DNA of 64,000 nucleotides from NCBI RefSeq assembly GCF_003368325.1, contig NZ_CP031468.1:62001-126000 (forward strand). Reading direction: 5' to 3'. The notes beneath the pieces are model-generated. The model had not been told where the DNA came from. It did no database searches and was given only the letters and a program-made list of their open reading frames with translations. Shown piece by piece: positions 8,549 to 17,868 of this stretch (positions are counted from its first letter, which is position 1; each line of letters begins with the position of its first letter). This DNA is from Paraburkholderia caffeinilytica. Its GTDB lineage: Bacteria; Pseudomonadota; Gammaproteobacteria; Burkholderiales; Burkholderiaceae. The position numbers were made by a program, and so were the translations under genes.

Positions 8549-9052
8549 CTACTTTTCGCAAGAGATGCACTGATACTCTACAACGCTCCATCTCCCGTCA
8601 TCTCTCCGCCCAACTCCGACAACCTCGCTGACCTCGTTCGATGCGTATCCGTCACGAAATGCCGTCTGGAAGTAAGAACCGAATTCAGACCGATCGGGCA
8701 GACGGCTTTGCGGTGGATAGACAATCCGGCTTGTCACTTATGTTCTGCCACGAGTCGGACCAACGCGGCGTCGGGCCTCCTTCATCGCGCTAATAAATTG
8801 CCCTTCGCTCATCGTCGCGTTTGCAATAGGATAAAGTCCGATATAGGCGCCCCGGTAGTCCCCTCTATCAATAGCTTCTAACCATCGGATGGCAAACTCG
8901 TCGGCACTTTCCTTTGGATAGTGTTTGTTTGCACGATTCACGAGTGGCTTTCTGGCCGATCCGAAGCCAATAGTCTTGCTGCCGTCGTTGCGGCGCGACT
9001 GATACCCTTTCTCCTCGGGTCGCATACGGGCGACATCAACCGCTACATACAA
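8549..9052 (-). pseudogene. DUF4019-like protein, interrupted by an in-frame stop
   Basis: The reading frame shows a DUF4019-like layout: ADEFAIRWLEAIDRGDYRGA, a short linker, MSEGQFISAMKEARRRVG, then SRIVYPPQSRLPDRSEFGSY and DDGRWSVVEYQ. A TAA at 8738-8740 splits it in the same frame between GRT and VTSR. A hydrophobic stretch like a signal anchor (WPIAIAASLLLYVAVDV) precedes it in frame but has no ATG or GTG start, only TTG at 9052. Missing start and internal stop together suggest a decayed gene. DUF4019 proteins are small, usually exported, and of unknown function. Confidence 0.5.
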
Positions 9053-9357
9053 GAGAAGTGATGCAGCTATTGCGATTGGCCATGTAGAGCGATTCCTCGC
9101 TACTACTTTCCCCTTGTCTTGTTAGATTCAGAACAAACCGACAAGACTAAACTAGGCTAAGAACAGATCTGTGCGTCAGCCCGGCCGCATCCTTTAGTCG
9201 CACAGCGAGGTCGAAGGTTGTCTCATGGGGCGGAGCTTCTTTCCTCGTCCGATCAGATAGTCCACCCGACCGCAACGGCGCATACCAAGATGCTGTGTCT
9301 CACGACACTTGCGTTACTATGAAATCAACTTTAGAAAAGATGACGGTCGTTCGCTGT

Positions 9358-10809
9358 TCAGAGATTCCCGAAGCAAACGTATTTCGCCTCCAGATAGGCC
9401 TCAATCCCGGAATGTGCGCCTTCACGCCCCATGCCCGACTCTTTGATGCCGCCGAACGGTGCGGCTTCATTGAACACCAAGCTATCGTTTACTCCAACCA
9501 CTCCACATTCCAGCGCTTCCATTACCCGAAACGCGCGATTAATGTCCGTCGTATAAAAATACGCAGCGAGTCCGGTGCGCGTGTCATTCGCCAGTGCAAT
9601 AACTTGTGTCTCGTCCTTAAACCGGAGGACGCTTGCAACGGGCCCGAAGATCTCGTCGCCGCAGACGCTCATGGTGGGTTCCACGTCCATGAGCACCGTC
9701 GGCCGAAAGAAGTTAGAGCCCGCGACTAACCGTGAACCGCCCGTCGCAATTGTTGCGCCTGCCATGACCGCATCATCAACGAGCTTTTCAAGGTGCACCA
9801 CCGCATCATTGCTGATGAGTGGACCGATCTGTGAGTCTTCGGCGAACCCGTCACCTACACGAAGCACGGCAACCTTCGCCACGAGCTTACCTACAAAGGT
9901 TTCATACACATCCTCGTGAACGAAGAATCGAGGTGCGCACATGGCAGCCTGGCCTGAGTGCCGAAAACGCGCATCCAATGCACCTTTGACCGCCAGGTCG
10001 ATATCCGCATCAGCAAACACGATGAAAGGACAATTTGCGCCCAACTCTAGCGATACCTTCTTCAAAGTGGGCGAACACAATCCCATCAACCGCTTGCCAT
10101 CTGCAACCGAACCAGTGAACGACACCTTTCTAACCTCAGGACTCGCCGCCAACGCGCCCTCAATGAGCTCTTTTTCACCTGTGAGCACCGACAGCACTCC
10201 GCGCGGCAAACCGGCACACTCGGCAAGCACACCAAGCGCGATTGCAGAGAACGGTGTTTGAGGGTCAGGAGAATGGATCACGGTGCAGCCTGCCGCGAGC
10301 GCCGCGCCAACTCGCCTCGCAGTCATCGACGACGGAAACGTCCACGAGGTGATCGCGCCGCAAACGCCGATCGGCTGATGTAGAACGCGGATACGCTGAT
10401 TACGGCGCGGAGCAGGAATATTGTCGCCATAAATTCTGCGTGCTTCTTCTGCGAACCACTCGAGGTAGTTGGCGGCCTGAGTGACCTCCGCTCGTGCTTC
10501 ATGAAGCGGCTTTCCCTGCTCCGAGCACAGAATCCAAGCGAGGTCCTCCCGATGGCTATCAACCATGCGCGCCCACGCTTTCAGGACGGAAGCGCGCTCG
10601 CGACTGCTCCAATCCCGCCAATCCTGCAACGCAGCGTTCGCGCGAGCGATTGCTAGGTGTACCTGCTCGGTCGTAACTTGCGGCACCGAGCCGATGATCT
10701 CAGCTGTCGACGGATTCGTGACAGAAATCCTCGGAAGATCAGTGTGGTCGACCCAAATGCCACCTACATACGCCGACTGCTCGAAGAGATGTGGACACCT
10801 GAGGTTCAT
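9358..10809 (-). CDS. Aldehyde dehydrogenase-superfamily protein with replaced catalytic residues
   Basis: This is a full-length (483 aa) member of the succinate-semialdehyde dehydrogenase-like ALDH group, with FTGSVADGKRLM, LELGANCPFIVF (E255), and the C-terminal PFGGIKESGMGREGAHSGIE. Key positions are changed. The catalytic Cys of GQxC is Ala (GQAAMCAPR, A289; only the second cysteine, C291, remains). The oxyanion Asn of PWNFP is Thr (SWTFP, T157). The cofactor Lys of LKP is His (VIHSPDPQTP, H179). The reading frame is otherwise intact, so it may be a pseudoenzyme or have altered chemistry. It stands alone between decayed DNA and the ABC operon. Confidence 0.8.
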   Translation of the reverse strand: MNLRCPHLFEQSAYVGGIWVDHTDLPRISVTNPSTAEIIGSVPQVTTEQVHLAIARANAALQDWRDWSSRERASVLKAWARMVDSHREDLAWILCSEQGKPLHEARAEVTQAANYLEWFAEEARRIYGDNIPAPRRNQRIRVLHQPIGVCGAITSWTFPSSMTARRVGAALAAGCTVIHSPDPQTPFSAIALGVLAECAGLPRGVLSVLTGEKELIEGALAASPEVRKVSFTGSVADGKRLMGLCSPTLKKVSLELGANCPFIVFADADIDLAVKGALDARFRHSGQAAMCAPRFFVHEDVYETFVGKLVAKVAVLRVGDGFAEDSQIGPLISNDAVVHLEKLVDDAVMAGATIATGGSRLVAGSNFFRPTVLMDVEPTMSVCGDEIFGPVASVLRFKDETQVIALANDTRTGLAAYFYTTDINRAFRVMEALECGVVGVNDSLVFNEAAPFGGIKESGMGREGAHSGIEAYLEAKYVCFGNL

Positions 10810-11223
10810 AGGTCACGTAAATCGGCTTCGCATTTGATCATCTTGACCCCCACGTTGAAGCACCCACCTTAGCACGCTCCTTCTCTCGCACACATATCCG
10901 AAAAAGCATTGAGACAATTCGCCTTGGCTTATCCCGATTACTCGCGTGGCTACTAACTCCCTGCCCCTCGACATAACTATCCAGTCCTCGTGTCCAACCT
11001 CATTTTCTGGCGAGATCATGCCTGCCATGCATGGGCCGCGGGAAGCTAAACGAATGCTAGTGTCGGCGAACTGCTGTGGGTGGAAAAAACCGTGCGTTTG
11101 CGCTCCCCGGCATCGGATATATGCCGCTCGCGTTAGATGTAGGATGCGGGATCGACAATGGTGCGGACACGTTCTGGCGCGCATTCGAGGCGGCTAATCG
11201 ATTCCGTCCTGACACGGATACGA
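10810..11223. other. Intergenic region without a recognisable gene
   Basis: This is 414 bp between the ABC permease stop and the ALDH start (both on the minus strand). It would hold the ALDH promoter. The only open frame (10946-11197 plus) has no family features. No binding-protein gene or clear remnant of one is seen here. Confidence 0.4.
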
Positions 11224-12153
11224 TCACCCTGCGCTGAAAAAGGACGTGCCGAGCGACGCCGGCGCATTCAGGCGGATCGTGTTCGGATTGCGCGAGATCA
11301 TCACCAGCACCACGACCGTCGCGACATACGGCAGCATCGCGAGGAATTGGGTCGGCACCGGCACGCCGATCGCCTGCGCGTAGAACTGCAGCCCAGTCAC
11401 CGCGCCGAACAGCAGCGCGCCGATCAGCAGACGCCCTGGCCGCCACGTTGAAAACACGACCAGTGCGAGCGCGATCCAGCCGCGGCCCGAGGTGAGCTGC
11501 TCCTGCCAAAGGTGCAGATTGACGATCGAGTAATAACCGCCTGCGAGCCCGGCCATGCCGCCGCCGAAGGCCACGGCCCCGTAACGCACACCGACCACCC
11601 GAAAGCCCACCGAACGCGCGACCTGTGGCGATTCGCCGACCGAGCGCAGCACAAGGCCCGCACGCGTGCGGTACAGGAACCAGCCGATCACGGCGAACAT
11701 CAGGAACGCGAGGTAATCCAGCGGCGTCATGCTGAACAGCGCCGGCCCGAGCACCGGAATCTTCGAAAGGCCGGGAATGGTCCACCTGTCGATGGTCGCG
11801 CGCACGGCGGCCGACGTGTAGGGCTTGCCGACATACGCCGAGAGGCCGATGCCGAAGATCGTCAGCGAGAGGCCCGTGGCGACCTGGTTGGCGAGCATGG
11901 TCAGCGTGAGAAACGCGAATAGCAGCGACATGGCGAGACCGGCGCCGATCGCGGCAACCACGCCGAGCCACGGGTTGCCGGTAATCACCGTGACGGCGTA
12001 GCCCGTTACCGCGCCCATCAGCATCATGCCTTCGACGCCGAGGTTGAGGACGCCCGATTTTTCGGCGACGAGTTCGCCCGCGCCGGCGAACATCAGCGGA
12101 ATTGCGGCGGTGACGGCGCTCGAGGCGAGCGAGCTGGCTTGTTGAATGTCCAT
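11224..12153 (-). CDS. ABC transporter permease, nucleoside/purine type (YufQ/NupQ-like)
   Basis: The 309-residue inner-membrane permease is of the branched-chain/nucleoside class. GAGELVAEKSGVLNLGVEGMM is the family signature near the N-terminus, followed by about eight hydrophobic segments and SVGESPQVARSVGF, which faces the ATPase. Such permeases pair with a second permease and a double-ATPase protein to import nucleosides or purines delivered by a BMP-type lipoprotein. It is the last gene of a three-gene minus-strand operon, 49 bp after the second permease. No binding protein gene accompanies it. Confidence 0.88.
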   Translation of the reverse strand: MDIQQASSLASSAVTAAIPLMFAGAGELVAEKSGVLNLGVEGMMLMGAVTGYAVTVITGNPWLGVVAAIGAGLAMSLLFAFLTLTMLANQVATGLSLTIFGIGLSAYVGKPYTSAAVRATIDRWTIPGLSKIPVLGPALFSMTPLDYLAFLMFAVIGWFLYRTRAGLVLRSVGESPQVARSVGFRVVGVRYGAVAFGGGMAGLAGGYYSIVNLHLWQEQLTSGRGWIALALVVFSTWRPGRLLIGALLFGAVTGLQFYAQAIGVPVPTQFLAMLPYVATVVVLVMISRNPNTIRLNAPASLGTSFFSAG

Positions 12154-12202
12154 ATAGATCCGGCGGGAATTGGTAAGCGATGAGCGAATGAGGGTGATCT
12201 GC

Positions 12203-13309
12203 TCAGTGAACCTGTGCGGTCAGGGAACGGCGGCGCACGCGGTAGTTCACGAACAGGTCGGCACCCAGCAGGCAGAACAGCAACAGCCCCTGGAACACAC
12301 CGGACAGCGCCTGCGGCAGTTGCATCGAGGTCTGCACGGCTTCGCCGCCGAGATACAGCAGCGCCATCAGCAGACTCGCAAGCACGATGCCCAGCGGATG
12401 CAGCCGCCCCACGAACACGACGATGATCGCGGTGAAGCCGTATCCCGGCGACCACGTCGCCTGCAACTGGCCGATCGGACCGGCGATCTCCCCCATGCCG
12501 GCGAGGCCCGCGAGGCCGCCGCTGATCAGCAGCGAGGTCCAGATGGTTTTTTTATCGGAGAAACCGGCGTAGCGCGCGGCGAGCGGCGCGAGGCCACCGA
12601 CGTTCATCCGGAAGCCGGCGAAGCTCTTGCGCATGAAGACCCACACGAGCGGGATCGCCACCAGCGTGACGAACACCGATGCGTTCAGTCGCGTGCCGCG
12701 CAGCCATTTCCAGTGCCAGTCGCCGGCGAAGGTCGGGTACAGCGCGTCGCCCGTGAACATCTCAGAGAGCGGGAAGTTCATGCCCTGCGGGTCGCGCCAC
12801 GGGCCGCTCACCAGATAGATCAGCAGTTGCGTGGCGACATACGTGAGCATCAGGCTGACGAGAATCTCGTTGGTGTTGAAGCGGCTCTTGAGCAGCGCGG
12901 GAATCGCCGCCCACATCATCCCGCCCAGTACGCCGGCGATCATCATGGAAGGCAGGATCCACCAGCCGGTGGCCTGATCGAAATAGATCGCCACGCTGCT
13001 CGCGGCAATGCCGCCGAGCAGCATCTGCCCTTCGGCGCCGATGTTCCAGACGTTGGCGCGATAGCCGATCGCGAGGCCGAGCCCGATCAGGCACAACGGC
13101 GAGGCCTTGAGCAGCAGCTCGGACCAGCCGTTCACGCTGGACAGCGGTTCGATGAAAAACGCGTGCATGGCCTGCAGCGGATCGCGGCCCACGAGGCTGA
13201 AGATCAGAAAGCCGATCGCGAGCGTGAGCAACGCGGCGATCAGCGGCACGGCGAGCTGCATGGTGCGCGAGGGCGTCGTGCGGGCTTCGAGTCGATATGA
13301 AAAGATCAC
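12203..13309 (-). CDS. ABC transporter permease, nucleoside/purine type (YufP/NupP-like)
   Basis: The 368-residue partner permease opens with a hydrophobic segment (LAVPLIAALLTLAIGFLIFS) and carries the family motif IGYRANVWNIGAEGQMLLGG and an ATPase-facing RMNVGGLAPLAARYAGFSDK loop. The GTG at 13309 follows AAGGAG at good spacing; a longer upstream frame overlaps the ATPase gene and has no support. It begins 11 bp after the ATPase stop, so the two are co-translated. The pair is expected to form a heterodimeric channel in the inner membrane. Confidence 0.88.
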   Translation of the reverse strand: MIFSYRLEARTTPSRTMQLAVPLIAALLTLAIGFLIFSLVGRDPLQAMHAFFIEPLSSVNGWSELLLKASPLCLIGLGLAIGYRANVWNIGAEGQMLLGGIAASSVAIYFDQATGWWILPSMMIAGVLGGMMWAAIPALLKSRFNTNEILVSLMLTYVATQLLIYLVSGPWRDPQGMNFPLSEMFTGDALYPTFAGDWHWKWLRGTRLNASVFVTLVAIPLVWVFMRKSFAGFRMNVGGLAPLAARYAGFSDKKTIWTSLLISGGLAGLAGMGEIAGPIGQLQATWSPGYGFTAIIVVFVGRLHPLGIVLASLLMALLYLGGEAVQTSMQLPQALSGVFQGLLLFCLLGADLFVNYRVRRRSLTAQVH

Positions 13310-13320
13310 GTGTAAGCTCC

Positions 13321-14946
13321 TTAGGTGTGCAGTTGTATGTGACGTGAGGTAGTCAACTGTCCTTGTGACGTCGCAAGAGCACCCCCTTCTTCTCCGAATA
13401 GACCCGCCATCCACATTCCGATCTCTTCGGTACCGGTATCACTCTTCAATCGCACGGGCGAAAGTCGGCCACGAGCAAGCACCGCGATGCGATCGCAGAT
13501 GTCGAACAACTCTTCCAACTCCTCCGAAATCACCAGAATCGCCACGCCGCGCGCGGACAGATCGAGCAACTGCTGGCGGATGAACGCCGATGCGCCGACG
13601 TCGACACCCCATGTGGGCTGCGCGACCACCAGCACCTTGGGCGCCTGCAGAATCTCGCGGCCCATGATGTATTTCTGCAGATTTCCGCCCGAGAGACTTT
13701 GCGCCAGCGCTTCGGAGCCGCCGCAACGCACGTCGAAAGCCTCGATGCAGCGCTTCGCGAATGCGCGCATCGCGCCGGCCTTGATCCAGCCCGAACTCAC
13801 CATCTGCTGGCGATGCGCGGTGAGCAGCGCGTTTTCCGACAGCGTCATGGCCGGCACCGCGCCGCGGCCGAGACGCTCTTCCGGTACGAAGCCGAAGCCG
13901 AGCGCCCGCCGCCCGCCCGCGCCAAGGCGCCCTGCCGCCGAGCCGCAAATCGTGACCGCGTCGGCGCGCACGCCCCGCTTTTCACCCGACAGCGCCGATA
14001 GCAGTTCCGCCTGACCGTTGCCCGAGACGCCCGCGATACCGAAGATCTCGCCAGCATGCACGCCGAACGACACGTCACGCAGCGAGGTCCCGAACGGGTC
14101 GTCGCTCTCCACTGACAGTTCCTTCACAGCGAGCAGCACCGCGCCCGGATTGTGTTCACGCCGCGTGTAATCCGGCAATGAATGGCCGACCATCAATTGC
14201 GCGAGCGAGGCCTGGGTCTCGCCCTTCGGTTTCACATGGCCGGTCACGCGGCCGCTGCGCATGACCGTCGCGGTGTCGCACAGCTCCTGAATTTCGTCGA
14301 GCTTGTGGCTGATGTAGAGAATGCTGCAGCCTTCGGCGGCGAGGCGCCGCAGCGTTTCGAAGAGCTTGCGCACCGCCTGCGGCGTGAGCACCGAGGTCGG
14401 CTCGTCCATGATCAGGAGGCGCGGGTTCTGCAGCAGGCAGCGCACGATCTCGACGCGCTGCCGCTCGCCCACCGTCAGGCTATGCACGTGGCGCTGCGGG
14501 TCGATGTCAAGGCCGTAATCCGCCGAGACTTCGCGGATGCGTTTGGAGAGCGTTTTCAGGTCGAAGGGCTCGTCGAGTGCGAGCGCGATGTTTTCGCCGA
14601 CCGTGAGCGTCTCGAACAGCGAAAAGTGCTGGAACACCATGCCGATGCCGCGCTTGCGCGCCGCTGCCGGACTGGCGATCTCGACCGAATCGCCTTCCCA
14701 GCGAATCTCGCCGGCGTCGGGCCGCACCGCGCCGTAGATGATTTTCATCAGCGTGCTTTTTCCGGCGCCGTTTTCGCCGAGCACCGCATGGATTTCGCCC
14801 GGCGCGACGATCAAATCGACATTCTCGTTCGCGCGGACTGCGGGGTATTGCTTTGTAATTCCTAACAATTCGATACGCGGCGCCAGAAGCAACCCGTCAA
14901 CTAGGCGGACACTCCTGCTATCGCAAGAAAACGAAGAATCGGACAT
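13321..14946 (-). CDS. ABC transporter ATPase with two nucleotide-binding domains, nucleoside/purine type
   Basis: The 541-residue protein is a tandem fusion of two ATPase domains. Domain 1 has Walker A GENGAGKST, signature LTVGERQRVEI and Walker B LLIMDEPTSVL. Domain 2 has a degenerate Walker A (GVSGNGQAE) and LSGGNLQK. This asymmetric pattern is typical of YufO/NupO- and RbsA/MglA-like proteins. The ATG at 14946 follows GAGGAAAG. As first gene of the importer operon its promoter must lie upstream, where a TGGTATACCA site sits 629 bp away. Given the ndm genes, methylxanthines or purines are plausible cargo (inference). Confidence 0.9.
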   Translation of the reverse strand: MSDSSFSCDSRSVRLVDGLLLAPRIELLGITKQYPAVRANENVDLIVAPGEIHAVLGENGAGKSTLMKIIYGAVRPDAGEIRWEGDSVEIASPAAARKRGIGMVFQHFSLFETLTVGENIALALDEPFDLKTLSKRIREVSADYGLDIDPQRHVHSLTVGERQRVEIVRCLLQNPRLLIMDEPTSVLTPQAVRKLFETLRRLAAEGCSILYISHKLDEIQELCDTATVMRSGRVTGHVKPKGETQASLAQLMVGHSLPDYTRREHNPGAVLLAVKELSVESDDPFGTSLRDVSFGVHAGEIFGIAGVSGNGQAELLSALSGEKRGVRADAVTICGSAAGRLGAGGRRALGFGFVPEERLGRGAVPAMTLSENALLTAHRQQMVSSGWIKAGAMRAFAKRCIEAFDVRCGGSEALAQSLSGGNLQKYIMGREILQAPKVLVVAQPTWGVDVGASAFIRQQLLDLSARGVAILVISEELEELFDICDRIAVLARGRLSPVRLKSDTGTEEIGMWMAGLFGEEGGALATSQGQLTTSRHIQLHT

Positions 14947-16053
14947 ATCTTTCCTCACGGACACTTGGCAGCGTGGAACCTGCAATTGAGCGTTTGTTGC
15001 CAAATCACTTAATTAGTTATCCTATCTGACATGGGTTGGATCTATGAACCTTAGCTGCCAGCTTGATGTTGATGTATGCAACTTGGGCGCGGACAATGGC
15101 TCGTATTTGCAACGAAGACAGCTGCGTGGATCTCATATTGCTCAGTGACCGACATTCCGACAGTTGACGCAGCGCTCCCACACGGACAGCGGCACCTTGT
15201 CCTATCCGCGCCTCGGCAGATCCGCGTTCCTTCACCGGATCAAATCCACTGCCTATCCAGATCACCTCACCGGCAGGCTGGGCTACCACAGAGCAAGCGC
15301 CGAGTGCGAACGCACTCGGCCGTGCCGTTTTCCCTTACCGATCTGCACACTTGTTTGACACAACTTGGCAATTTCTGCTCGACGTCCTCGCCCAGCAATC
15401 TCAGGTATCGCAAGTGACAGCAGCGACGACGGTCTTTGAATGCGCCCATCACCTCCTCTCAGATGGAAATTGAATTGCTACATAAGAGACACCCACGTCA
15501 TCTAGGGTAGATCCGGACTGCGGTTAATCGATGGGCTCGATGTAGCGCAACGCTGGTCTTTTAGTACGCCAGACTGGTATACCAAAATGTATAGCAAACA
15601 AACTGAACTGCCAAGCTTTTCAAAACTAGTGAAAGTACCTAGCGGAAATAGGACGAACAGAAGCGCGTGAAATGCTGAGCGCATCGATGAGGACCCGCAA
15701 ACCTTGGCGTTGCAACTCAGATACGCAGCCAATGAAGCCGCCGCGGTCGTCAGCTTCATTGGACGACGGCGTGCCAATCGCAAGGCAAGGTTTGATAGCT
15801 CCCTAAAAGAAGCCGAACGAGAATTGGCGAACGTGCACGGTATGACAAATCGCTGGACACCGCGAGGTGCGTATCTGCTTACCCAGGAGTGTTTATCGAG
15901 CTAGTCCGCTAACGTGGGGCTCACCATCTGCCGCCCCTGCCGACGAGGTCGGAGCAGACTTCGATTCTGTTTCGTGGGAGAAGTCGTTACACGGCCCGTG
16001 CCGCCCTGCACTTTGTAATAAAGCGCCCGGCTGTGTTGGGGTCGTGCTCGGTT
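14947..16053. other. Long region between the importer operon and a porin remnant
   Basis: About 1.1 kb with no gene I can support. It contains the TGGTATACCA site at 15575 and, on the plus strand from about 15690 to 15904, a short coding-like stretch (LALQLRYAANEAAAVVSFIG) without a start codon context; this may be a gene scar. Confidence 0.45.
15575..15584. promoter_or_regulatory. TGGTATACCA operator, copy 3, upstream of the nucleoside-type importer
   Basis: The perfect palindrome of the ndm region recurs here in the region upstream of the ABC ATPase gene (minus). The flank AGTACGC and the word CCAAAATGT also occur around copy 1, in different arrangement, which suggests a shared ancestral promoter. 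It suggests co-regulation of import and demethylation by the GntR protein. Confidence 0.6.
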
Positions 16054-16218
16054 TCAATCGTCCCAGCTCCTTACTGGATGCTCACGCCAAAGACGGTGGC
16101 TGGTCAGGTGGGCCAGACGTGTAAATCCCTCGTCGACAATGCCGTGCAACGTGACAGCCCCCTGAGCTAGGGCGAAGACAGGGGCCGACAACGACAGCGT
16201 GAGAATAATGTTCTTCAT
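16054..16218 (-). pseudogene. Porin N-terminal remnant
   Basis: The frame starts with a signal peptide (MKNIILTLSLSAPVFALAQG) and the first beta strand of Burkholderia-type porins (AVTLHGIVDEGFTRLAHL). It then loses similarity and stops after 54 residues, against some 380 for an intact porin such as the one at 34702-35871. This is a 5' fragment of a lost gene. Confidence 0.65.
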
Positions 16219-16523
16219 CTTAGTTATACTAATTTATGTTCATTTTTGGAAGCAGCTGAGACCTCGGGGCGGCGAGAGCTAACAGTCAGATCCCGAACTG
16301 CCGTCCGCGCTCGACCTGACCGCTGATGCAATCGACGTCGACATAGTCGGCTGTCAAATTGAATACGTCAATAAAACCATACTCGCGGATCCTATTTAAG
16401 CCTGCGCAGGTCCGGCCGACGAAAGGCTGGTGTGCGTTGCCTGGCACGGACCACCGGGCAGGGGCTCCGACGTCGCTGGTGCTCAAACCATGCGCCTATG
16501 ATGGCTGTTGGTAGGAAACCGCG

Positions 16524-16541
16524 TGGATGTTAAAATGGACA
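16524..16541. promoter_or_regulatory. Possible XRE-cupin operator upstream of the first XRE gene (TGGATGTTAAAATGGACA)
   Basis: The first 13 bases equal those of the 26010-26027 site, upstream of the paralogous regulator. The right arm does not complete the palindrome here, so this may be a weak or half site. It lies about 87 bp before the start of the first XRE-cupin gene and may mediate autoregulation. Confidence 0.45.
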
Positions 16542-16627
16542 GATAATGTCGGGGTCAGATCGCCCCGCCGAGCCATACTGGGCGTCCGCCCGGACTGCGG
16601 CTCAGATTGAAACGGAGATGCAACAAC

Positions 16628-17290
16628 ATGCCCGGCCAAGCGATAGCGCTGAAACGCAAGAAAGCACCGGTGGCGCACGAAAAGGTCTCAAAGGCTGCGT
16701 CGAAGACGAGCGGCCCTGAACTGAGCGATGTCGGCTCCCAGCATCTGGACATTGGCTACCGCCTGAAAGAACTCCGAACGGCCCACCGCCTTAGCATTAG
16801 AGGTCTCGCCGAAGCTGCAGGTCTGACGCACAGCACCATCGCGCAAATTGAGGCCAACAAGGTGAGTCCGTCGATTAGCTCGATGAAGCGAATCCTCAAC
16901 GTGCTGAATGTGCCGTTGAGCGAGTTCTTCGCTGAGGCAGAGACAAAGAGCGAAGAGAAGATTTTCTTCGCGGCAAAGGAGTTGGTAGAACTGGCCGATG
17001 GCAAGAAACTTTCGTACCGCCAGGTCGGCTCCAATCTCAAGGGCAAGGCAATCATGATGCTCCATGAGCGATATGCCCCCGGCGCCGACACAGGAGAAAC
17101 GTATTCTCATGAAGCTGAGGAGTGTGGCGTCGTTGTAACCGGCAAGCTTATGATCGTGGTCGGTTCGCGTGAGCACTGTCTGAAGAAAGGCGAGGCCTAC
17201 TACTTCGACAGCCGTCAGCCTCACCGCATGTACAACCCGTTCGACGAAGAGTGCGAAGTTATAAGCGCCGTTTCGCCGCCGACGTTTTAA
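16628..17290 (+). CDS. XRE-family regulator with C-terminal cupin sensor (PuuR-like), paralogue 1
   Basis: The 220-residue protein has a basic leader, an HTH_3 domain (GYRLKELRTAHRLSIRGLAE, HSTIAQIEANKVSP) and a cupin-2 fold (GADTGETYSHEAEECGVVVTGK, GEAYYFDSRQPHRMYN). Such proteins (PuuR, SutR types) usually repress amine or amino-acid catabolism genes and sense ligand through the cupin. ATG 16628 follows CGGAG; a TTG at 16607 is less likely. It lies beside the polyamine-type importer operon. A closely related paralogue is at 26057-26752; both end VISAVSPPTF. Confidence 0.9.
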   Translation: MPGQAIALKRKKAPVAHEKVSKAASKTSGPELSDVGSQHLDIGYRLKELRTAHRLSIRGLAEAAGLTHSTIAQIEANKVSPSISSMKRILNVLNVPLSEFFAEAETKSEEKIFFAAKELVELADGKKLSYRQVGSNLKGKAIMMLHERYAPGADTGETYSHEAEECGVVVTGKLMIVVGSREHCLKKGEAYYFDSRQPHRMYNPFDEECEVISAVSPPTF

Positions 17291-17338
17291 TCAAGGGCGC
17301 CACTGCCGCCCTTTGTCGCTGAACCGTGCCTCCAGCGG

Positions 17339-17868
17339 TTAGAACAGGTGCATCACCGCGACGCGAGCAGCAATCTGACTGCTGCTCGACGATGAACCCG
17401 CAGCGCCAGGGATTGCGGCAAAATCCAGCGCGCTGCCGGAAACCTGTCGATACACACCCTGCACGTAAAGGTCCGTGCGCTTCGAGAGCGAATAGTCGCA
17501 CATCAGACCGACTGTAAGCCAGCTCGGGGCCGCAGAACCCGCCGCATTGCGACATGCCTCTTCGTGTACGTGTACATCGCCACCGCAGCCATCGCGGGCG
17601 TTGTCTGGCATCGGCCATTCACTTCGAAGTTATCGAACGAGAGAGAACTCAGCGCGCCAGTCGCCGGTGCGATCGAGTCCGGCAGATACTCGGTGCCGGT
17701 CGGCGAATCGAAACGAGCGTGTGACCCGACAACGCCAGCTCTCAGCTCGTCGTAGGTGTAGCTCTTTGACGTCAATATTGCTGGACATCCGGTTGTGCCT
17801 GGCTCACAACCACAAGGTCCAACATCTGGCTTTAGGCACACCGCCCTCTCTGTCGAGTGCACGCTCAC
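17339..17868 (-). pseudogene. Porin C-terminal remnant with a frameshift
   Basis: Two overlapping minus-strand frames together give the last third of a general porin. The upstream frame has TSKSYTYDELRAGVVGSHAR and LSFDNFEVNGR. A shift near 17550-17600 leads to LTVGLMCDYSLSKRTDLYVQ, then QIAARVAVMHLF with the terminal Phe needed for outer-membrane insertion. The first two thirds are absent. In minus-strand order it precedes the 16054-16218 fragment, so the two are not the halves of one interrupted gene. Confidence 0.7.

Noticed and set aside
12170..13300. 376-codon open frame on the plus strand
   Set aside because: It is antisense to the well-supported ABC permease, has a His/Gln/Arg-rich composition typical of the shadow of a high-GC gene, and no family features.
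14182..14865. 227-codon open frame on the plus strand
   Set aside because: It lies antisense to the double ATPase; composition is that of a shadow frame.
16054..17868. One porin gene split by insertion of the XRE gene
   Set aside because: On the minus strand the C-terminal piece lies upstream of the N-terminal piece, which a simple insertion cannot produce.
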